The notes below the pieces were generated by a model. The model was not told the DNA's origin and ran no database searches. It saw nothing but the letters and a program-made list of their open reading frames with translations. A stretch of DNA of 64,000 nucleotides from Vagococcus humatus (GTDB taxonomy: Bacteria > Bacillota > Bacilli > Lactobacillales > Vagococcaceae). Below, one piece after another: positions 26,578 through 35,862 of the stretch. The position numbers and the translations under genes are program-made. Location: the NCBI RefSeq assembly GCF_003950325.1, contig NZ_PXZH01000001.1:868001-932000 (forward strand), written 5' to 3'. Each line of letters starts with the position of its first letter. Positions within the stretch are counted from its first letter, which is position 1.

Positions 26578-27227
26578 TTAATTTTAGATAAATAACGATA
26601 CACACTAGATTCTGACATATCTATTCGTTTTGCTACCTCTGCTACCCCACCTTTTAACAGAAAGACACCTTTTTCATTTAAATCTGAAATAATTTTTTCT
26701 TTTTCTTCAATACTTAATAAACAATGAGTCAAATCGTAATGTTCTAAGACTTCATCGATTAAAGACTTCATTAATTCATCTAAGTTTTGACCTAATTTTT
26801 CGCCCTTATGAGAGATATTTAACGTGTTTTCCATTTCTTCTGTGGATAAACAAATCATATCATCAATCATCTGACGCATATTCATTAAATCTGACACTAA
26901 CACGTTAATACAAAGTAAGCCAATTAACTCATCTTGTTCATTTTTTATGTAGTAACTAGATGATCGACACATTTTACCATCTACTGTATAAGAAGGATAA
27001 TTAGTTTCTGCAGGATCAGTTTCATATTTTTTACTTTGAATTTGCTTTAATGCCATATCCGTCAAAGGTCCGCCAATAGACCGTTGACTTAAATTACCAG
27101 CTAAAGCAACTATCGAAGAATCTGGTTGTCTAATATCATGTAATAAAACCTCGCTATTTGGCCCTAATACTTGATGTAAAAAGGGAACCAATCCTTTATA
27201 GTATGAAAATACTTGTTCATGACTCAT
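26574..27227 (-). CDS. YheO/DauR-type transcriptional regulator (PAS-like + HTH)
   Basis: This 217-residue protein has an N-terminal YheO-type PAS-like ligand domain (HQVLGPNSEVLLHDI, then GPLTDMAL and YYIKNEQDELIGLLCINV) and a C-terminal helix-turn-helix, VAEVAKRIDMSESSVYRYL. DauR-type members regulate D-arginine use; the ligand here is unknown. ATG at 27227 has GGAGATAAG directly upstream, so the in-frame extension to 27263 is discarded. It is monocistronic, between zapA and the end of the cobalamin operon, and shows no evident link to either. Confidence 0.82.
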   Translation of the reverse strand: MSHEQVFSYYKGLVPFLHQVLGPNSEVLLHDIRQPDSSIVALAGNLSQRSIGGPLTDMALKQIQSKKYETDPAETNYPSYTVDGKMCRSSSYYIKNEQDELIGLLCINVLVSDLMNMRQMIDDMICLSTEEMENTLNISHKGEKLGQNLDELMKSLIDEVLEHYDLTHCLLSIEEKEKIISDLNEKGVFLLKGGVAEVAKRIDMSESSVYRYLSKIK

Positions 27228-27306
27228 CTTCTTATCTCCATTCGTTATTTTATATATTAGCATGTTTCTTGTTAAAAAGTTTTTATCATCAAAAATAAAA
27301 AGATTA

Positions 27307-27334
27307 TTGACAACTATATGATACCTTTTACAAT
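27307..27334 (+). promoter_or_regulatory. Sigma-A-like promoter with no gene downstream
   Basis: TTGACA and TACAAT with a 16-nt spacer on the plus strand. The only downstream signal is the bidirectional terminator at 27453-27480, so a transcript of about 140 nt would result. The remainder of 27228-27494 is very AT-rich. Confidence 0.4.
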
Positions 27335-27452
27335 TGATTTTGGCAATAAGTAGTAGTTTTTTATTTCTTAATAATAATTTTTTATCATATTTTTTTGTAT
27401 TTGTTATTTTAATGAAACATTTTCATAAAATTTTCTATAAAAGAAATGAATA

Positions 27453-27480
27453 AAAAGAAGCCTTTTATTGGCTTCTTTTT
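27453..27480. terminator. Terminator of the cobalamin operon
   Basis: AAAAGAAGCC and GGCTTCTTTT pair around TTTTATT, just after the cobC stop codon. It is the first strong terminator found after the riboswitch hairpin, 27 kb upstream. Confidence 0.85.
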
Positions 27481-27494
27481 ATTCATCTTCTATT

Positions 27495-28076
27495 TTAAAT
27501 ATTCCAATTTAAAACACGCCACTTATCTGGTTGATAATCTAATAACGTATAATTTCCTTGATCTAGTTGAATATCCCAAAAAGAATAATTAGGAAACCAC
27601 TCTGATAAAAGAAGACGAATCACTCCTAAATGGAGAACAAAAACATAAACAGCTTCTGGTTCAGTTGGTTCTACTAAGTAAGAAGCTATGCCAGTTAATA
27701 CCCGTTGCTTAAAAGAAGAGAATGGCTCAACTGTTGCTGGGGTATAGCCTAAAGGATCTTCTAGCCAAGCTTGCCAGTCATCTTTATAACACGCTTCAAT
27801 TTGATTGGCAGTTTTTCCTTCCCAATTGCCAAACCCTTTTTCATTTAAAGAAGAATTTGCCTCCTGGGTATAAGTAGGAAAAATCAAACTAGCGGTTTCT
27901 TTTGTTCGGACTAACTGGCTAGTTATCAATCTGTCTGGGTGACAACTAGCTAATTTAGTTGCAAGTTGTCTAGCTTGATCTTGTCCAGTTTGATTAATGG
28001 ATACATCTAAACGCCCGTAAAAACATTTTTTAGCATTGTAGTCTGTTTCACCATGTCTTATTAAGATGATTTTCAT
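27495..28076 (-). CDS. cobC: Alpha-ribazole phosphatase, CobC-like histidine phosphatase
   Basis: CobC removes the 5'-phosphate during nucleotide-loop assembly. The 193-residue protein belongs to the histidine phosphatase superfamily: the phosphohistidine motif RHGETDYN is at 7-14, RTKETASL lies in the middle, and a later histidine is in VLHLGVIRLLL. Last gene of the operon, it overlaps cobS by 4 nt. The family includes phosphoglycerate mutase-like enzymes, but the position next to cobS and cobU makes CobC the clear choice. Confidence 0.88.
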   Translation of the reverse strand: MKIILIRHGETDYNAKKCFYGRLDVSINQTGQDQARQLATKLASCHPDRLITSQLVRTKETASLIFPTYTQEANSSLNEKGFGNWEGKTANQIEACYKDDWQAWLEDPLGYTPATVEPFSSFKQRVLTGIASYLVEPTEPEAVYVFVLHLGVIRLLLSEWFPNYSFWDIQLDQGNYTLLDYQPDKWRVLNWNI

Positions 28077-28843
28077 AGAAGACCTCGACTATACAAACTG
28101 CTAAGAACAACTAAATAGATTACTTGGGCAATAGGTGAGCCTGCTCCCATAGTATCTCCGTTTAACCCGCCTACTTTTTGATAAACCATTTTTCTGTATA
28201 ACCAAATAACACCAGCAATCACTAAATAAATAATCAACCCTTGCCAGTGAAATAAAACTAATAAGCAAATAAGTCCAGTTATTTGAGCTACCCAAATACT
28301 TTTAGAAGAAACACCTATAAAAGCATTACCAGAACCTGTTTCTGAGGCACCTTTGTAAGTAGCTTGATAAAATAATATTGTGATAGCCATTTTACCTACC
28401 ACATTTAAGCCGATAACGATGAATACTGCTTCAGACAACAATAAACCTGCATGGGTCATGTTTACAAAAGCTAATATGCAAATAGCATAATAAAAAATTA
28501 AACTAAGTACACCATTACTTCCAATTCGACTATCTTTCATGATTTCTAACATTCTATCTGGCTGACGGGAAGAAAATAAGCCATCAGTCATATCAGCTAG
28601 AGCATCTAAATGAAAGCCACCTGTTAATAAAACATCTAATAACAAAATCATTACCCAGGCTAAATTTAAATCCATAACCATCGATAATAAAAAAAACACA
28701 CCAGCTTCGATTAAACTAACTAATAAACCAAAGAAAGAAAAATAAGCTACCCCTTGTTTCATCTTATCAAGAGGATCATCAATGGGAATAGGAATAGGGA
28801 TACGGGTAAAAAACTGAAAATATAAAATTAATGCTTGAATCAT
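28073..28843 (-). CDS. cobS: Cobalamin synthase (adenosylcobinamide-GDP ribazoletransferase)
   Basis: CobS joins adenosylcobinamide-GDP to alpha-ribazole (phosphate), the last assembly step, in the membrane. The 256-residue protein has several membrane helices, the N-terminal FFTRIPIPIP segment, and the conserved DALADMTDGLFSS motif near 79-91 that likely binds metal and the nucleotide. It overlaps both cobU and cobC by 4 nt, so the three are translationally coupled. Confidence 0.93.
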   Translation of the reverse strand: MIQALILYFQFFTRIPIPIPIDDPLDKMKQGVAYFSFFGLLVSLIEAGVFFLLSMVMDLNLAWVMILLLDVLLTGGFHLDALADMTDGLFSSRQPDRMLEIMKDSRIGSNGVLSLIFYYAICILAFVNMTHAGLLLSEAVFIVIGLNVVGKMAITILFYQATYKGASETGSGNAFIGVSSKSIWVAQITGLICLLVLFHWQGLIIYLVIAGVIWLYRKMVYQKVGGLNGDTMGAGSPIAQVIYLVVLSSLYSRGLL

Positions 28844-29436
28844 TTAATTTTAACCGGGATGCTAGCAACAACTAAATATACCTCATCCGCTTCCTTTCCT
28901 AAATATTGGTTCATTCGGCCATAAATATCGCGAAACCATCTTGTAAAGCTGTTTTCAGGAACAATTCCTAGGCCCACTTCGTTAGTTACAATCACAAAAT
29001 CTCCTGCTATATCTCGCCGAACAACTTTTAAGATTTCTTGCCATTCTTTTAGTAAGCGCATCTCTATACCTTGTTTTTCTTCTTCTGTTAAGGTTTGAAT
29101 GATTTTGTCGATTTTAGCATAATCTTGACCATGTTGTTCTGTCATCATTTGATAAAAACAATTTAAGGTTAAAAGTGTAGCACAATCCAACAAATACCCA
29201 TCAAACCCAGTTGCTTGAGCTAGATAGTCTGCTACTTGCCAATATCCTTCTTCAGTATGCCAACTATGCGGCCTTTTTTGTTGATGTAATAAAATACGAT
29301 GGTGGTTTTCTGGATCATCCACATTAGCACTATTAGTAGCTAAATAACACACTGTCTTTTTTTCCTTCAATAAAGATTCAGAAAAATCCGACTTGCCACT
29401 TCTTGCACCACCCGTTACTAATACAACTTTTCCCAT
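28840..29436 (-). CDS. cobU: Adenosylcobinamide kinase / guanylyltransferase
   Basis: CobU phosphorylates adenosylcobinamide and then transfers GMP to it. The 198-residue protein has Walker A GGARSGKS at 9-16, a conserved TNSANVDDPE... region with nearby histidines (HHRILLHQQKRP) that includes the GMP-accepting histidine, and the VTNEVGLGIVPEN motif typical of CobU. It follows the putative alpha-ribazole kinase after 24 nt and overlaps cobS by 4 nt. Confidence 0.94.
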   Translation of the reverse strand: MGKVVLVTGGARSGKSDFSESLLKEKKTVCYLATNSANVDDPENHHRILLHQQKRPHSWHTEEGYWQVADYLAQATGFDGYLLDCATLLTLNCFYQMMTEQHGQDYAKIDKIIQTLTEEEKQGIEMRLLKEWQEILKVVRRDIAGDFVIVTNEVGLGIVPENSFTRWFRDIYGRMNQYLGKEADEVYLVVASIPVKIK

Positions 29437-29460
29437 ACAATCAACTTCCTTTATTCACTC

Positions 29461-30198
29461 TTACTTGGCATAAAATGTGCCAATTTTTTTAATATTAGGA
29501 TATTTTTCTTGAAATTGCTCAGTTGCTGCTTGTTTGACTACTACCAAGACTACTGTAGCTGGACCAGCTGATTTTTGACTAGGAACACTTGGTTCTAAGG
29601 TTAACTTTAACTGATTTTCTTTTGCTAATAAATTCCCTTCATAGCCAATTCCTTTAGATCCTACAGGTAATAAGTCAATCACCCAGTCTTCTGCTCTTAA
29701 TTGTCGAACTTCTTCATAGGAACAAAGATCAGAAAGATGACTAACAACTTCATTTCCTACATAAGGCTCTCCTAATTGAAACAACCCATCTAAATGAGAA
29801 ATTGTAGGAGAAACTAAAGGCTCTGATACTTCTCCCACAACAGTTAAACCAATACTTGAAGTATAGGTAGTCATGTTTTCTTCGGTACTGCCGTTAAGAG
29901 GTAAATGAGCTAAATTAGCTTTACTTAGTTCAGACTGAACTCCTTGTAACATACTTTTACCAGTTGGATTATATTCATTTCCAATAACATCTACTACTGT
30001 GATAGGTTTAGCCCCTACACACAGCAATTCTAATAATGGCACTCGTACACAACAAGCCGCCATAATATCAGGAGTCACTTTAACTTGATCATAAGGTTTC
30101 ATGCCTAACCCTGCACTACTATCACAAGCAATGACTAGTTGCTTGTGATCAGTGAGTGGCAAAACAGTTAAATCTCGGTATCTTGTTTTATTTTCCAT
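29461..30198 (-). CDS. cblS: PurM/AIR-synthase-like protein, probable alpha-ribazole kinase CblS
   Basis: This 245-residue protein looks like a compact AIR synthase/ThiL-type ATP-binding protein: an early DSSAGLG segment at the metal/ATP site, a VPLLELLCVGAKPITVVDV stretch in the middle, NMTTYTSSIGLTVVGE, and a C-terminal GPATVVLVVVK strand. Its position directly before cobU, and the lack of cobT, suggest it is the alpha-ribazole kinase CblS, which in Listeria and Geobacillus makes alpha-ribazole phosphate from salvaged alpha-ribazole. This identity is inferred from context and fold, not from a diagnostic motif. ATG 30198 is preferred over TTG 30204. It overlaps hemL by 11 nt. Confidence 0.65.
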   Translation of the reverse strand: MENKTRYRDLTVLPLTDHKQLVIACDSSAGLGMKPYDQVKVTPDIMAACCVRVPLLELLCVGAKPITVVDVIGNEYNPTGKSMLQGVQSELSKANLAHLPLNGSTEENMTTYTSSIGLTVVGEVSEPLVSPTISHLDGLFQLGEPYVGNEVVSHLSDLCSYEEVRQLRAEDWVIDLLPVGSKGIGYEGNLLAKENQLKLTLEPSVPSQKSAGPATVVLVVVKQAATEQFQEKYPNIKKIGTFYAK

Positions 30199-31498
30199 AA
30201 ACAATTCCTTGTTCAGTTAACTTAGCAAACACTCTGTCAAAGGCTTGAATGGTTGCTTCAATATCTTGTTCTGTATGAGCTGTCGACATGAAACCTGTTT
30301 CAAATTGAGATGGAGCTAAATAAATTCCCTCTTCTAATAATTCACGGTAAACGTGAGCAAAGTATTGTTGATCACTTGCTTTAGATTGTTCAAAGTTATT
30401 AACTGGTTGATCATTGAAGAAATATCCCCACATAGTTCCACGGCAAGTTGTTTGAATAGGTACTTGATACTTAGCTGCAGCTTGGTCAATTCCAGCTACT
30501 AATTTTTTAGCTAAAGCATTCATATACTCATAGTCTTCCCGAGTTAATTGTTCTAAAGTTGCAATCCCTGCTGCCATAGCTAGTGGATTACCTGAAAGTG
30601 TACCAGCTTGGTAAATAGAACCGTCTGGAGCAATGTGTTTCATATATTGACGTTTACCACCAAATACAGCAGCTGGTAATCCTCCACCCACTACTTTACC
30701 TAAAGTCGTTAAATCTGGTACAACTCCATATAAACCTTGAGCTGAATCATAATCACATCTAAAGCCTGTCATTACTTCATCAAAAATAAATAAAGCTCCG
30801 TGTTCTTCTGTTAATTTTCTAATTCCTTGAATAAATTCTGGTTGAGCAGGAACCATTCCCATATTTCCAGCAATAGGTTCGATAATAACGGCTGCAATCT
30901 CATCTGGATAGCGTTTAAAAACATCTTGAACTGCTTGTAAATTGTTGTATTCCACACTTAATGTTTGTTTAATTAAATCCTTTGGTACGCCAGGAGAGTC
31001 CTCTAATTCAAATGTTGCAACCCCTGAACCTGCATTCACTAAGAAAGAATCACTATGACCATGATAACAGCCTTTAAACTTCACAAATTTTTCTCTACCA
31101 GTTACTCCTCGTGCCAATCTAATAGCACTCATAGTTGCTTCTGTACCAGAGTTAACCATACGCATTTCTTCCATTGAAGGCACTCGTTTTTGAATTAATT
31201 CTGCTAACCGTGTTTCAAGAGGAGACGGAGCACCAAAACTGGTTCCTTTAACGGCTGTTTTAGTTACAGCTTCAATCACTTTGTCTTGCGCATGGCCTAA
31301 AATCATAGGTCCCCATGATAAAACGTAGTCAATGTATTGATTACCGTCAATGTCATATAAATAAGCGCCCTTAGCATGATCAATAAAAGGAGGGGTACTT
31401 CCTACTGAACGAAACGCTCTAACTGGACTATTCACTCCACCTGGAAAATACTCTTTCGCCTTTTCAAAGGCTTTTTGTGATTGTTCTGTTTGTCTCAT
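30188..31498 (-). CDS. hemL: Glutamate-1-semialdehyde 2,1-aminomutase
   Basis: HemL converts glutamate-1-semialdehyde to 5-aminolevulinate using PMP/PLP. The 436-residue length is normal. Visible motifs are NSGTEATMSAIRLARG, CYHGHSDSF, the FDEVMTGFR aspartate motif and the PLP lysine in TLGKVVGGGLP. It sits between hemB (1-nt overlap) and cblS, so it supplies tetrapyrrole precursor for cobalamin within the same operon. Confidence 0.95.
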   Translation of the reverse strand: MRQTEQSQKAFEKAKEYFPGGVNSPVRAFRSVGSTPPFIDHAKGAYLYDIDGNQYIDYVLSWGPMILGHAQDKVIEAVTKTAVKGTSFGAPSPLETRLAELIQKRVPSMEEMRMVNSGTEATMSAIRLARGVTGREKFVKFKGCYHGHSDSFLVNAGSGVATFELEDSPGVPKDLIKQTLSVEYNNLQAVQDVFKRYPDEIAAVIIEPIAGNMGMVPAQPEFIQGIRKLTEEHGALFIFDEVMTGFRCDYDSAQGLYGVVPDLTTLGKVVGGGLPAAVFGGKRQYMKHIAPDGSIYQAGTLSGNPLAMAAGIATLEQLTREDYEYMNALAKKLVAGIDQAAAKYQVPIQTTCRGTMWGYFFNDQPVNNFEQSKASDQQYFAHVYRELLEEGIYLAPSQFETGFMSTAHTEQDIEATIQAFDRVFAKLTEQGIVYGK

Positions 31499-32475
31499 TA
31501 CTGTTGACCTCCATGTATCATGTTAGCTACATCTTTAGCAAAGTAAGTAATAATTAAATCTGCTCCTGCTCGTTTCATGCCAACTAAAGTTTCTTCTATC
31601 ACACGTTTTTCATCAATCCAACCATTTTGGGCTGCAGCTTTAACCATTGAATATTCACCACTAACGTTATAGCAAACAATTGGTGCATTCGTATAATGTT
31701 TAGCTTCGTTTACCACATCTAAAAAGGCCATACTTGGTTTAATAATAAACATATCTGCCCCTTCTTCAATATCACTTACTAATTCCCGCATCGCTTCACG
31801 GCTATTAGCTGGATCCATTTGATAAGTTTTACGGTTACCAAATTTAGGTGTGCTATCTGCCGCTTCTCTAAATGGGCCATAAAAACTAGACGCGTATTTC
31901 ACTGCATAAGACATAATTGGTACTTCTGAAAAACCTGCTTCATTTAATGCTTCACGAATAGTTAAAACAAACCCATCCATAGCATTAGATGGGGCAATAA
32001 TATCTGCTCCGGCTTTAGCTTGACTAACAGCTGTTTGAGCCAATAATTTTAAAGAAGCATCATTATCAACATCTTGATGTTTAATCACTCCACAATGTCC
32101 ATGACTAGTATATTCACACATACATGTATCTGCTACGACTAATAATTCTGGATGATTTTTTTTAACTAAACGAGTGGCTTGTTGAATAATTCCTTCATCA
32201 TTATAAGCCCCTGTTCCTTCTTCATCTTTATGAGCAGGAATCCCAAATAAAATAATTGCTTTAATCCCTAAAGCAACGACTTCATCTAATTCTTTCGCAA
32301 AATCTGGCAAAGTGTACTGATAAATGCCAGGCATAGAAGTAATTTCTTCTGTTTGACCTTCTTCTTTTACAAACATAGGGTAAATCAAATCATCCAAACT
32401 TAAATGATTTTCTCTTACTAAATCTCTCATATAGTCAGAAGAACGTAATCTTCTGTGACGTTTAAATGTTTCCAT
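31498..32475 (-). CDS. hemB: Delta-aminolevulinic acid dehydratase (porphobilinogen synthase)
   Basis: HemB condenses two 5-aminolevulinate molecules to porphobilinogen. The 325-residue protein keeps the zinc-binding cysteine cluster [14 protein letters not shown], the Schiff-base lysine segments [16 protein letters not shown] and [10 protein letters not shown]. The intact cysteines predict the zinc-dependent class. RBS AAAGGAG precedes the start; it overlaps hemD by 14 nt and hemL by 1 nt. Confidence 0.96.
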   Translation of the reverse strand: METFKRHRRLRSSDYMRDLVRENHLSLDDLIYPMFVKEEGQTEEITSMPGIYQYTLPDFAKELDEVVALGIKAIILFGIPAHKDEEGTGAYNDEGIIQQATRLVKKNHPELLVVADTCMCEYTSHGHCGVIKHQDVDNDASLKLLAQTAVSQAKAGADIIAPSNAMDGFVLTIREALNEAGFSEVPIMSYAVKYASSFYGPFREAADSTPKFGNRKTYQMDPANSREAMRELVSDIEEGADMFIIKPSMAFLDVVNEAKHYTNAPIVCYNVSGEYSMVKAAAQNGWIDEKRVIEETLVGMKRAGADLIITYFAKDVANMIHGGQQ

Positions 32476-33196
32476 TGCTTTCTATCTCCTTTATAAATCC
32501 TTTAAATAGGTGCGGCATATCATAGATATCTGCTTGATAAAACACCGAAAAACCATCCTGTTGAATGGCTTTTGTGCTGATTGGTCCAATCGAAAGAATT
32601 TTCAATTGATTTAGGGAACAGCCTAACAATTGAACGCGTTGATAAAAATGATGCCAAGCTGATGGACTAGCAATAATTAAATAAGTTAATTGCTGATCTA
32701 GCAAGATATCATCTAATAATTCTTCTGATTTTTTAGGAAAAATCGTATCATAAATAGGTATCTGATATACTTTATGACCTTCTTGTTCTAGTTTATCCTT
32801 AATCACCCTTCGAGACAACCGACTATTAAGTAGAAGTATCTGCTCTTTTTCTTTATGACCTGCCAACCACTCCTCAACCATTCCCTCCGAATAAGCTGCT
32901 GAGGGCTGAAAATCAACCGTTAAGCCTTGACTAACTAATGCCTGCGTCGTTTTATCCCCAATCGAAGCGATTTTACAATTTTCAGGTAAGCAAGTTAGGT
33001 CAGTAAATTTGACTGCATTGACACTGGTAAAAAAGACCCAATCTATCTTCTGCCACTGATTTTTATCATAAGTGACTGGTAATCCCACTGTTTGAATTAA
33101 AGGAATATCTATTACTTCTATTTTGTGTTGAAATAAACAGTCTTTAATCTTCTTTGGACAGGGTTGTTGTCTCGTGTAAAGTAGTTTTTCTAACAT
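32462..33196 (-). CDS. hemD: Uroporphyrinogen-III synthase (stand-alone HemD)
   Basis: HemD cyclises hydroxymethylbilane with D-ring inversion. The 244-residue protein shows the weakly conserved HemD pattern: N-terminal LLYTRQQP strand, a [13 protein letters not shown] motif, the [12 protein letters not shown] segment, [15 protein letters not shown] and [12 protein letters not shown]. It overlaps hemC by 53 nt and hemB by 14 nt. A second HemD-like domain is fused to CobA elsewhere in this operon; this stand-alone copy keeps the clearer motifs and is the likelier active enzyme. Confidence 0.86.
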   Translation of the reverse strand: MLEKLLYTRQQPCPKKIKDCLFQHKIEVIDIPLIQTVGLPVTYDKNQWQKIDWVFFTSVNAVKFTDLTCLPENCKIASIGDKTTQALVSQGLTVDFQPSAAYSEGMVEEWLAGHKEKEQILLLNSRLSRRVIKDKLEQEGHKVYQIPIYDTIFPKKSEELLDDILLDQQLTYLIIASPSAWHHFYQRVQLLGCSLNQLKILSIGPISTKAIQQDGFSVFYQADIYDMPHLFKGFIKEIESNGNI

Positions 33197-34124
33197 GTTC
33201 TTGACACTCCTGGATAACCCTTTCAGCCCCTTGTTCTTTTAAAAGGTTAGCTAATAATTGACCTGCTAAAATAGGGTTTTTATCTGTTACAGTTTCATGC
33301 AAATATTCTGTTCCATTGTAACTAGTAATAACACCTGCTAAACGTACCTCTCCTGTTTCTAATTGCTCAGCATATGCTCCAATCGGAAATGTACAACTGC
33401 CGTCCATCATTCGTAGAAAAGAACGCTCAGCATCTACTTCTGCACGAGTTTTCTTATCTTCTATTTCAGTTAAAATAGATAAAAGACTAGCATCTTCTTT
33501 CCGACATTCTAAGGCTAAAGCGCCTTGACCAATTGAAGGCAAACAAGTGGTTGCAGGTAATACCTCATAATTTAACTGAGTCTCTTGTTCTAAAAATCCC
33601 ATACGAGTTAAACCAGCACAGGCTAAAACAATCGCATCATAAGGACCTTCATATAATTTTTTAATCCGTGTGTCAATGTTTCCTCTAATAGGGATAATTT
33701 CTAAATCAGGACGAACTTTTAAAAGTTGAGCTTGTCTTCTTAAACTACTCGTTCCAACTTTAGCTCCTAATGGTAACTTTTTAAGCGTCATCTTTTCTTC
33801 TTTAAACAACAAACAATCTAGGGGATTTTCTCTTTTTAACACAGCTCCAATAGTTAAGTCGTTTGGAATGATTGTAGGTAAATCTTTTAAGCTATGAATA
33901 GCTAAATCAATATTTCCTTGACTAAGCTGATATTCAATTTCTTTAACAAAAGCTCCTTGTCCCCCAATCGAAGCTAAACTATGATGAGCTAGTCGATCAC
34001 CTTTTGTTGTAATTTCAACTAATTCTACTTCTAACTTAGGAAACTTATTCTGAATAAATGCTACTGCTTGTTTCGTTTGAGTAACGGCTAACTTGCTTCC
34101 CCGGGTTCCTACTTTGATTTTCAT
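33144..34124 (-). CDS. hemC: Porphobilinogen deaminase (hydroxymethylbilane synthase)
   Basis: HemC polymerises four porphobilinogens into hydroxymethylbilane. The 326-residue protein has the N-terminal VGTRGSKLAVTQT, the HSLKDLPT active-site motif, the SSLRRQAQLL arginines, GNIDTR, and the dipyrromethane-cofactor cysteine in DGSCTFPIGAYA. It is longer than some homologues at the C-terminus, where it overlaps hemD by 53 nt; its start overlaps the end of hemA by 80 nt. Confidence 0.95.
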   Translation of the reverse strand: MKIKVGTRGSKLAVTQTKQAVAFIQNKFPKLEVELVEITTKGDRLAHHSLASIGGQGAFVKEIEYQLSQGNIDLAIHSLKDLPTIIPNDLTIGAVLKRENPLDCLLFKEEKMTLKKLPLGAKVGTSSLRRQAQLLKVRPDLEIIPIRGNIDTRIKKLYEGPYDAIVLACAGLTRMGFLEQETQLNYEVLPATTCLPSIGQGALALECRKEDASLLSILTEIEDKKTRAEVDAERSFLRMMDGSCTFPIGAYAEQLETGEVRLAGVITSYNGTEYLHETVTDKNPILAGQLLANLLKEQGAERVIQECQEHVRKTTLHETTTLSKED

Positions 34125-35418
34125 TTTTTATACAATCCTCTGTTTCTTTGTTTTCTTCTACTCCAAAAATCCGCTGAATTAACTGGATATCGTAAGCAGC
34201 ATTTTCTTCAATAGATAACTCTTTTATTTCTTTAATTGGTGTTCTAAGTGATTGATTCACTATACTTTTCATATGTTTACGGATAATTTTAACTTCTCGA
34301 GTTGTTAAATCTGGCAACTTGTTCATTAAGCTAGTCATCGCAGCTTCTTCTGCTTCTAATGTTTTTTCCCGCAAACGTTTAATGACTGGGATAATCCCTA
34401 ATTGTTTTTCCCACTCTTTAAAGTCTGATACAGCTATATCCACATCTTGATTAATTAAAGCTAATATTTCAGCTCTTTCTTCATTATGTTTTTGAATCAA
34501 TTGATTCACTTGATCCATATCATAAAGTGTAATGCCCTCAATTAGTCGGCAATGAGGATTGATATTACGTGGAACTCCTAAGTCAATATACAAGGCTTTC
34601 ACAGTCTCATTTGCATAAGAAAGTACAAGATCTTGTTTGGTAATAAAAGGGTCTTTAACAGAAATAGCACTAATAACAATATCTGCCTCTGGTACTTTCT
34701 TATAAAAATCTGACAAAGGAAAAACATGTAAGGGTTGATCCGTATATTGTTGTAGTTTAAGAGCTTTGTCTACAGTTCGGTTAAAGATACTTATTTGACC
34801 AATATTGAAATTCTCACTATTTTTAACCACCAACTCACTCATCTCACCTGCCCCTAAAATGAATAAATGTTTATCCGATAAATCAGTTAATTCATTTTCT
34901 GCAATTTGCATGGCAGATTGACTTAAAGAAGCTGAACGGTCATTAATTTTATACACAGTATGCATTTTTTTAGAAAAAGCAATCACGTCATTGAATAATT
35001 TATTAAAAATTGTCCCAGTCGTTTGACTTTCTCTTGCCACTTGAAAACTGGTTTTTAATTGTCCTAAAATTTGAGTTTCCCCAATAACTGTAGAGTCAAG
35101 ACCACAGCCTAACCGGTAACAATGATAGAGAACTCCTTCTTCTTCTTTGTACTCTAAGTAAGGTTCTATCATTTCCATAGGCAATTCGAAGAAATCGGCT
35201 AGAAATCGTTTGATATAATACTTACCAGTATGAAGTTGATCTACCACTGCATAAATTTCTGTGCGATTGCATGTTGTTAGAATCACATTTTCTAAAATAC
35301 TTTTTGTTTCATTTAATTTAACATTAGCCCCAGTCAAATCTTGGGAAAAGAAAGATGTTTTTTCTCTTAATTTGACAGGTGTATGTTTATAAGTCAATCC
35401 TACATAAAGGATATGCAT
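34045..35418 (-). CDS. hemA: Glutamyl-tRNA reductase
   Basis: HemA reduces glutamyl-tRNA to glutamate-1-semialdehyde, the committed step to tetrapyrroles. The 457-residue protein has the catalytic Cys50 in LTTCNRTEIY, the Rossmann motif LGAGEMSEL near 190, and the C-terminal dimerisation helices with GIIPVIKRLREK. The last 27 residues are read in a frame overlapping hemC and look like an unconserved tail (see findings). Heme-dependent degradation is known in other bacteria; here the gene is presumably controlled by the upstream B12 riboswitch. Confidence 0.94.
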   Translation of the reverse strand: MHILYVGLTYKHTPVKLREKTSFFSQDLTGANVKLNETKSILENVILTTCNRTEIYAVVDQLHTGKYYIKRFLADFFELPMEMIEPYLEYKEEEGVLYHCYRLGCGLDSTVIGETQILGQLKTSFQVARESQTTGTIFNKLFNDVIAFSKKMHTVYKINDRSASLSQSAMQIAENELTDLSDKHLFILGAGEMSELVVKNSENFNIGQISIFNRTVDKALKLQQYTDQPLHVFPLSDFYKKVPEADIVISAISVKDPFITKQDLVLSYANETVKALYIDLGVPRNINPHCRLIEGITLYDMDQVNQLIQKHNEERAEILALINQDVDIAVSDFKEWEKQLGIIPVIKRLREKTLEAEEAAMTSLMNKLPDLTTREVKIIRKHMKSIVNQSLRTPIKEIKELSIEENAAYDIQLIQRIFGVEENKETEDCIKNENQSRNPGKQVSRYSNETSSSIYSE

Positions 35419-35421
35419 TCT

Positions 35422-35862
35422 TTACACCTCATTTTGTTCTTTTAACCATATTTCTAATTGTTTCCGAGTTTGTTTAGCTCTAGACGGAGAAACACCATTG
35501 GTTGAAATTCCAATGCTTAAACCATCATAATCAAGCACTGCCATATTATAAAAATCCGCTACTTCTTTATTACTTACTACATTAACCCACTGAGTAGGAG
35601 AGGCATCTAATTGAATTTGCTCATTAATCTCGTTATCATCCACACAAGCAAAAATCAAACAAGCTTCTAGTAAGTCAGTGGGTTGATACGTTCTAGGAAC
35701 CCAGTTAATAGTAGCCAGATCAATACTAGGATCTAAACTTGGACTCACTACTGTAACACGTGCTTCACTTCGAACTAAGCCTTTAATTTTCCGTGCTGCT
35801 ACTTTTCCGCCACCAATCACTACAACTGGTTTATTTTTTAGATTTAGAATGACTGGATACAT
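35422..35862 (-). CDS. Precorrin-2 dehydrogenase (SirC/Met8-like)
   Basis: This enzyme oxidises precorrin-2 to sirohydrochlorin with NAD+, the substrate for cobalt insertion by CbiK. The 146-residue protein has the N-terminal NAD motif VVVIGGGKVAARK near 14-26, the FACVDDNEIN segment, and GISTNGVSPSRAK typical of Met8/CysG-B. The start at 35862 overlaps the adenosyltransferase gene by 32 nt; upstream in-frame residues are rejected because they are read-through of that gene. At 146 residues it is short, so it probably lacks a chelatase domain. Confidence 0.87.
   Translation of the reverse strand: MYPVILNLKNKPVVVIGGGKVAARKIKGLVRSEARVTVVSPSLDPSIDLATINWVPRTYQPTDLLEACLIFACVDDNEINEQIQLDASPTQWVNVVSNKEVADFYNMAVLDYDGLSIGISTNGVSPSRAKQTRKQLEIWLKEQNEV

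Noticed and set aside
27412-27453. 13-codon plus-strand frame as a peptide gene
   Set aside because: No ribosome site upstream; such short frames are frequent by chance in AT-rich sequence.
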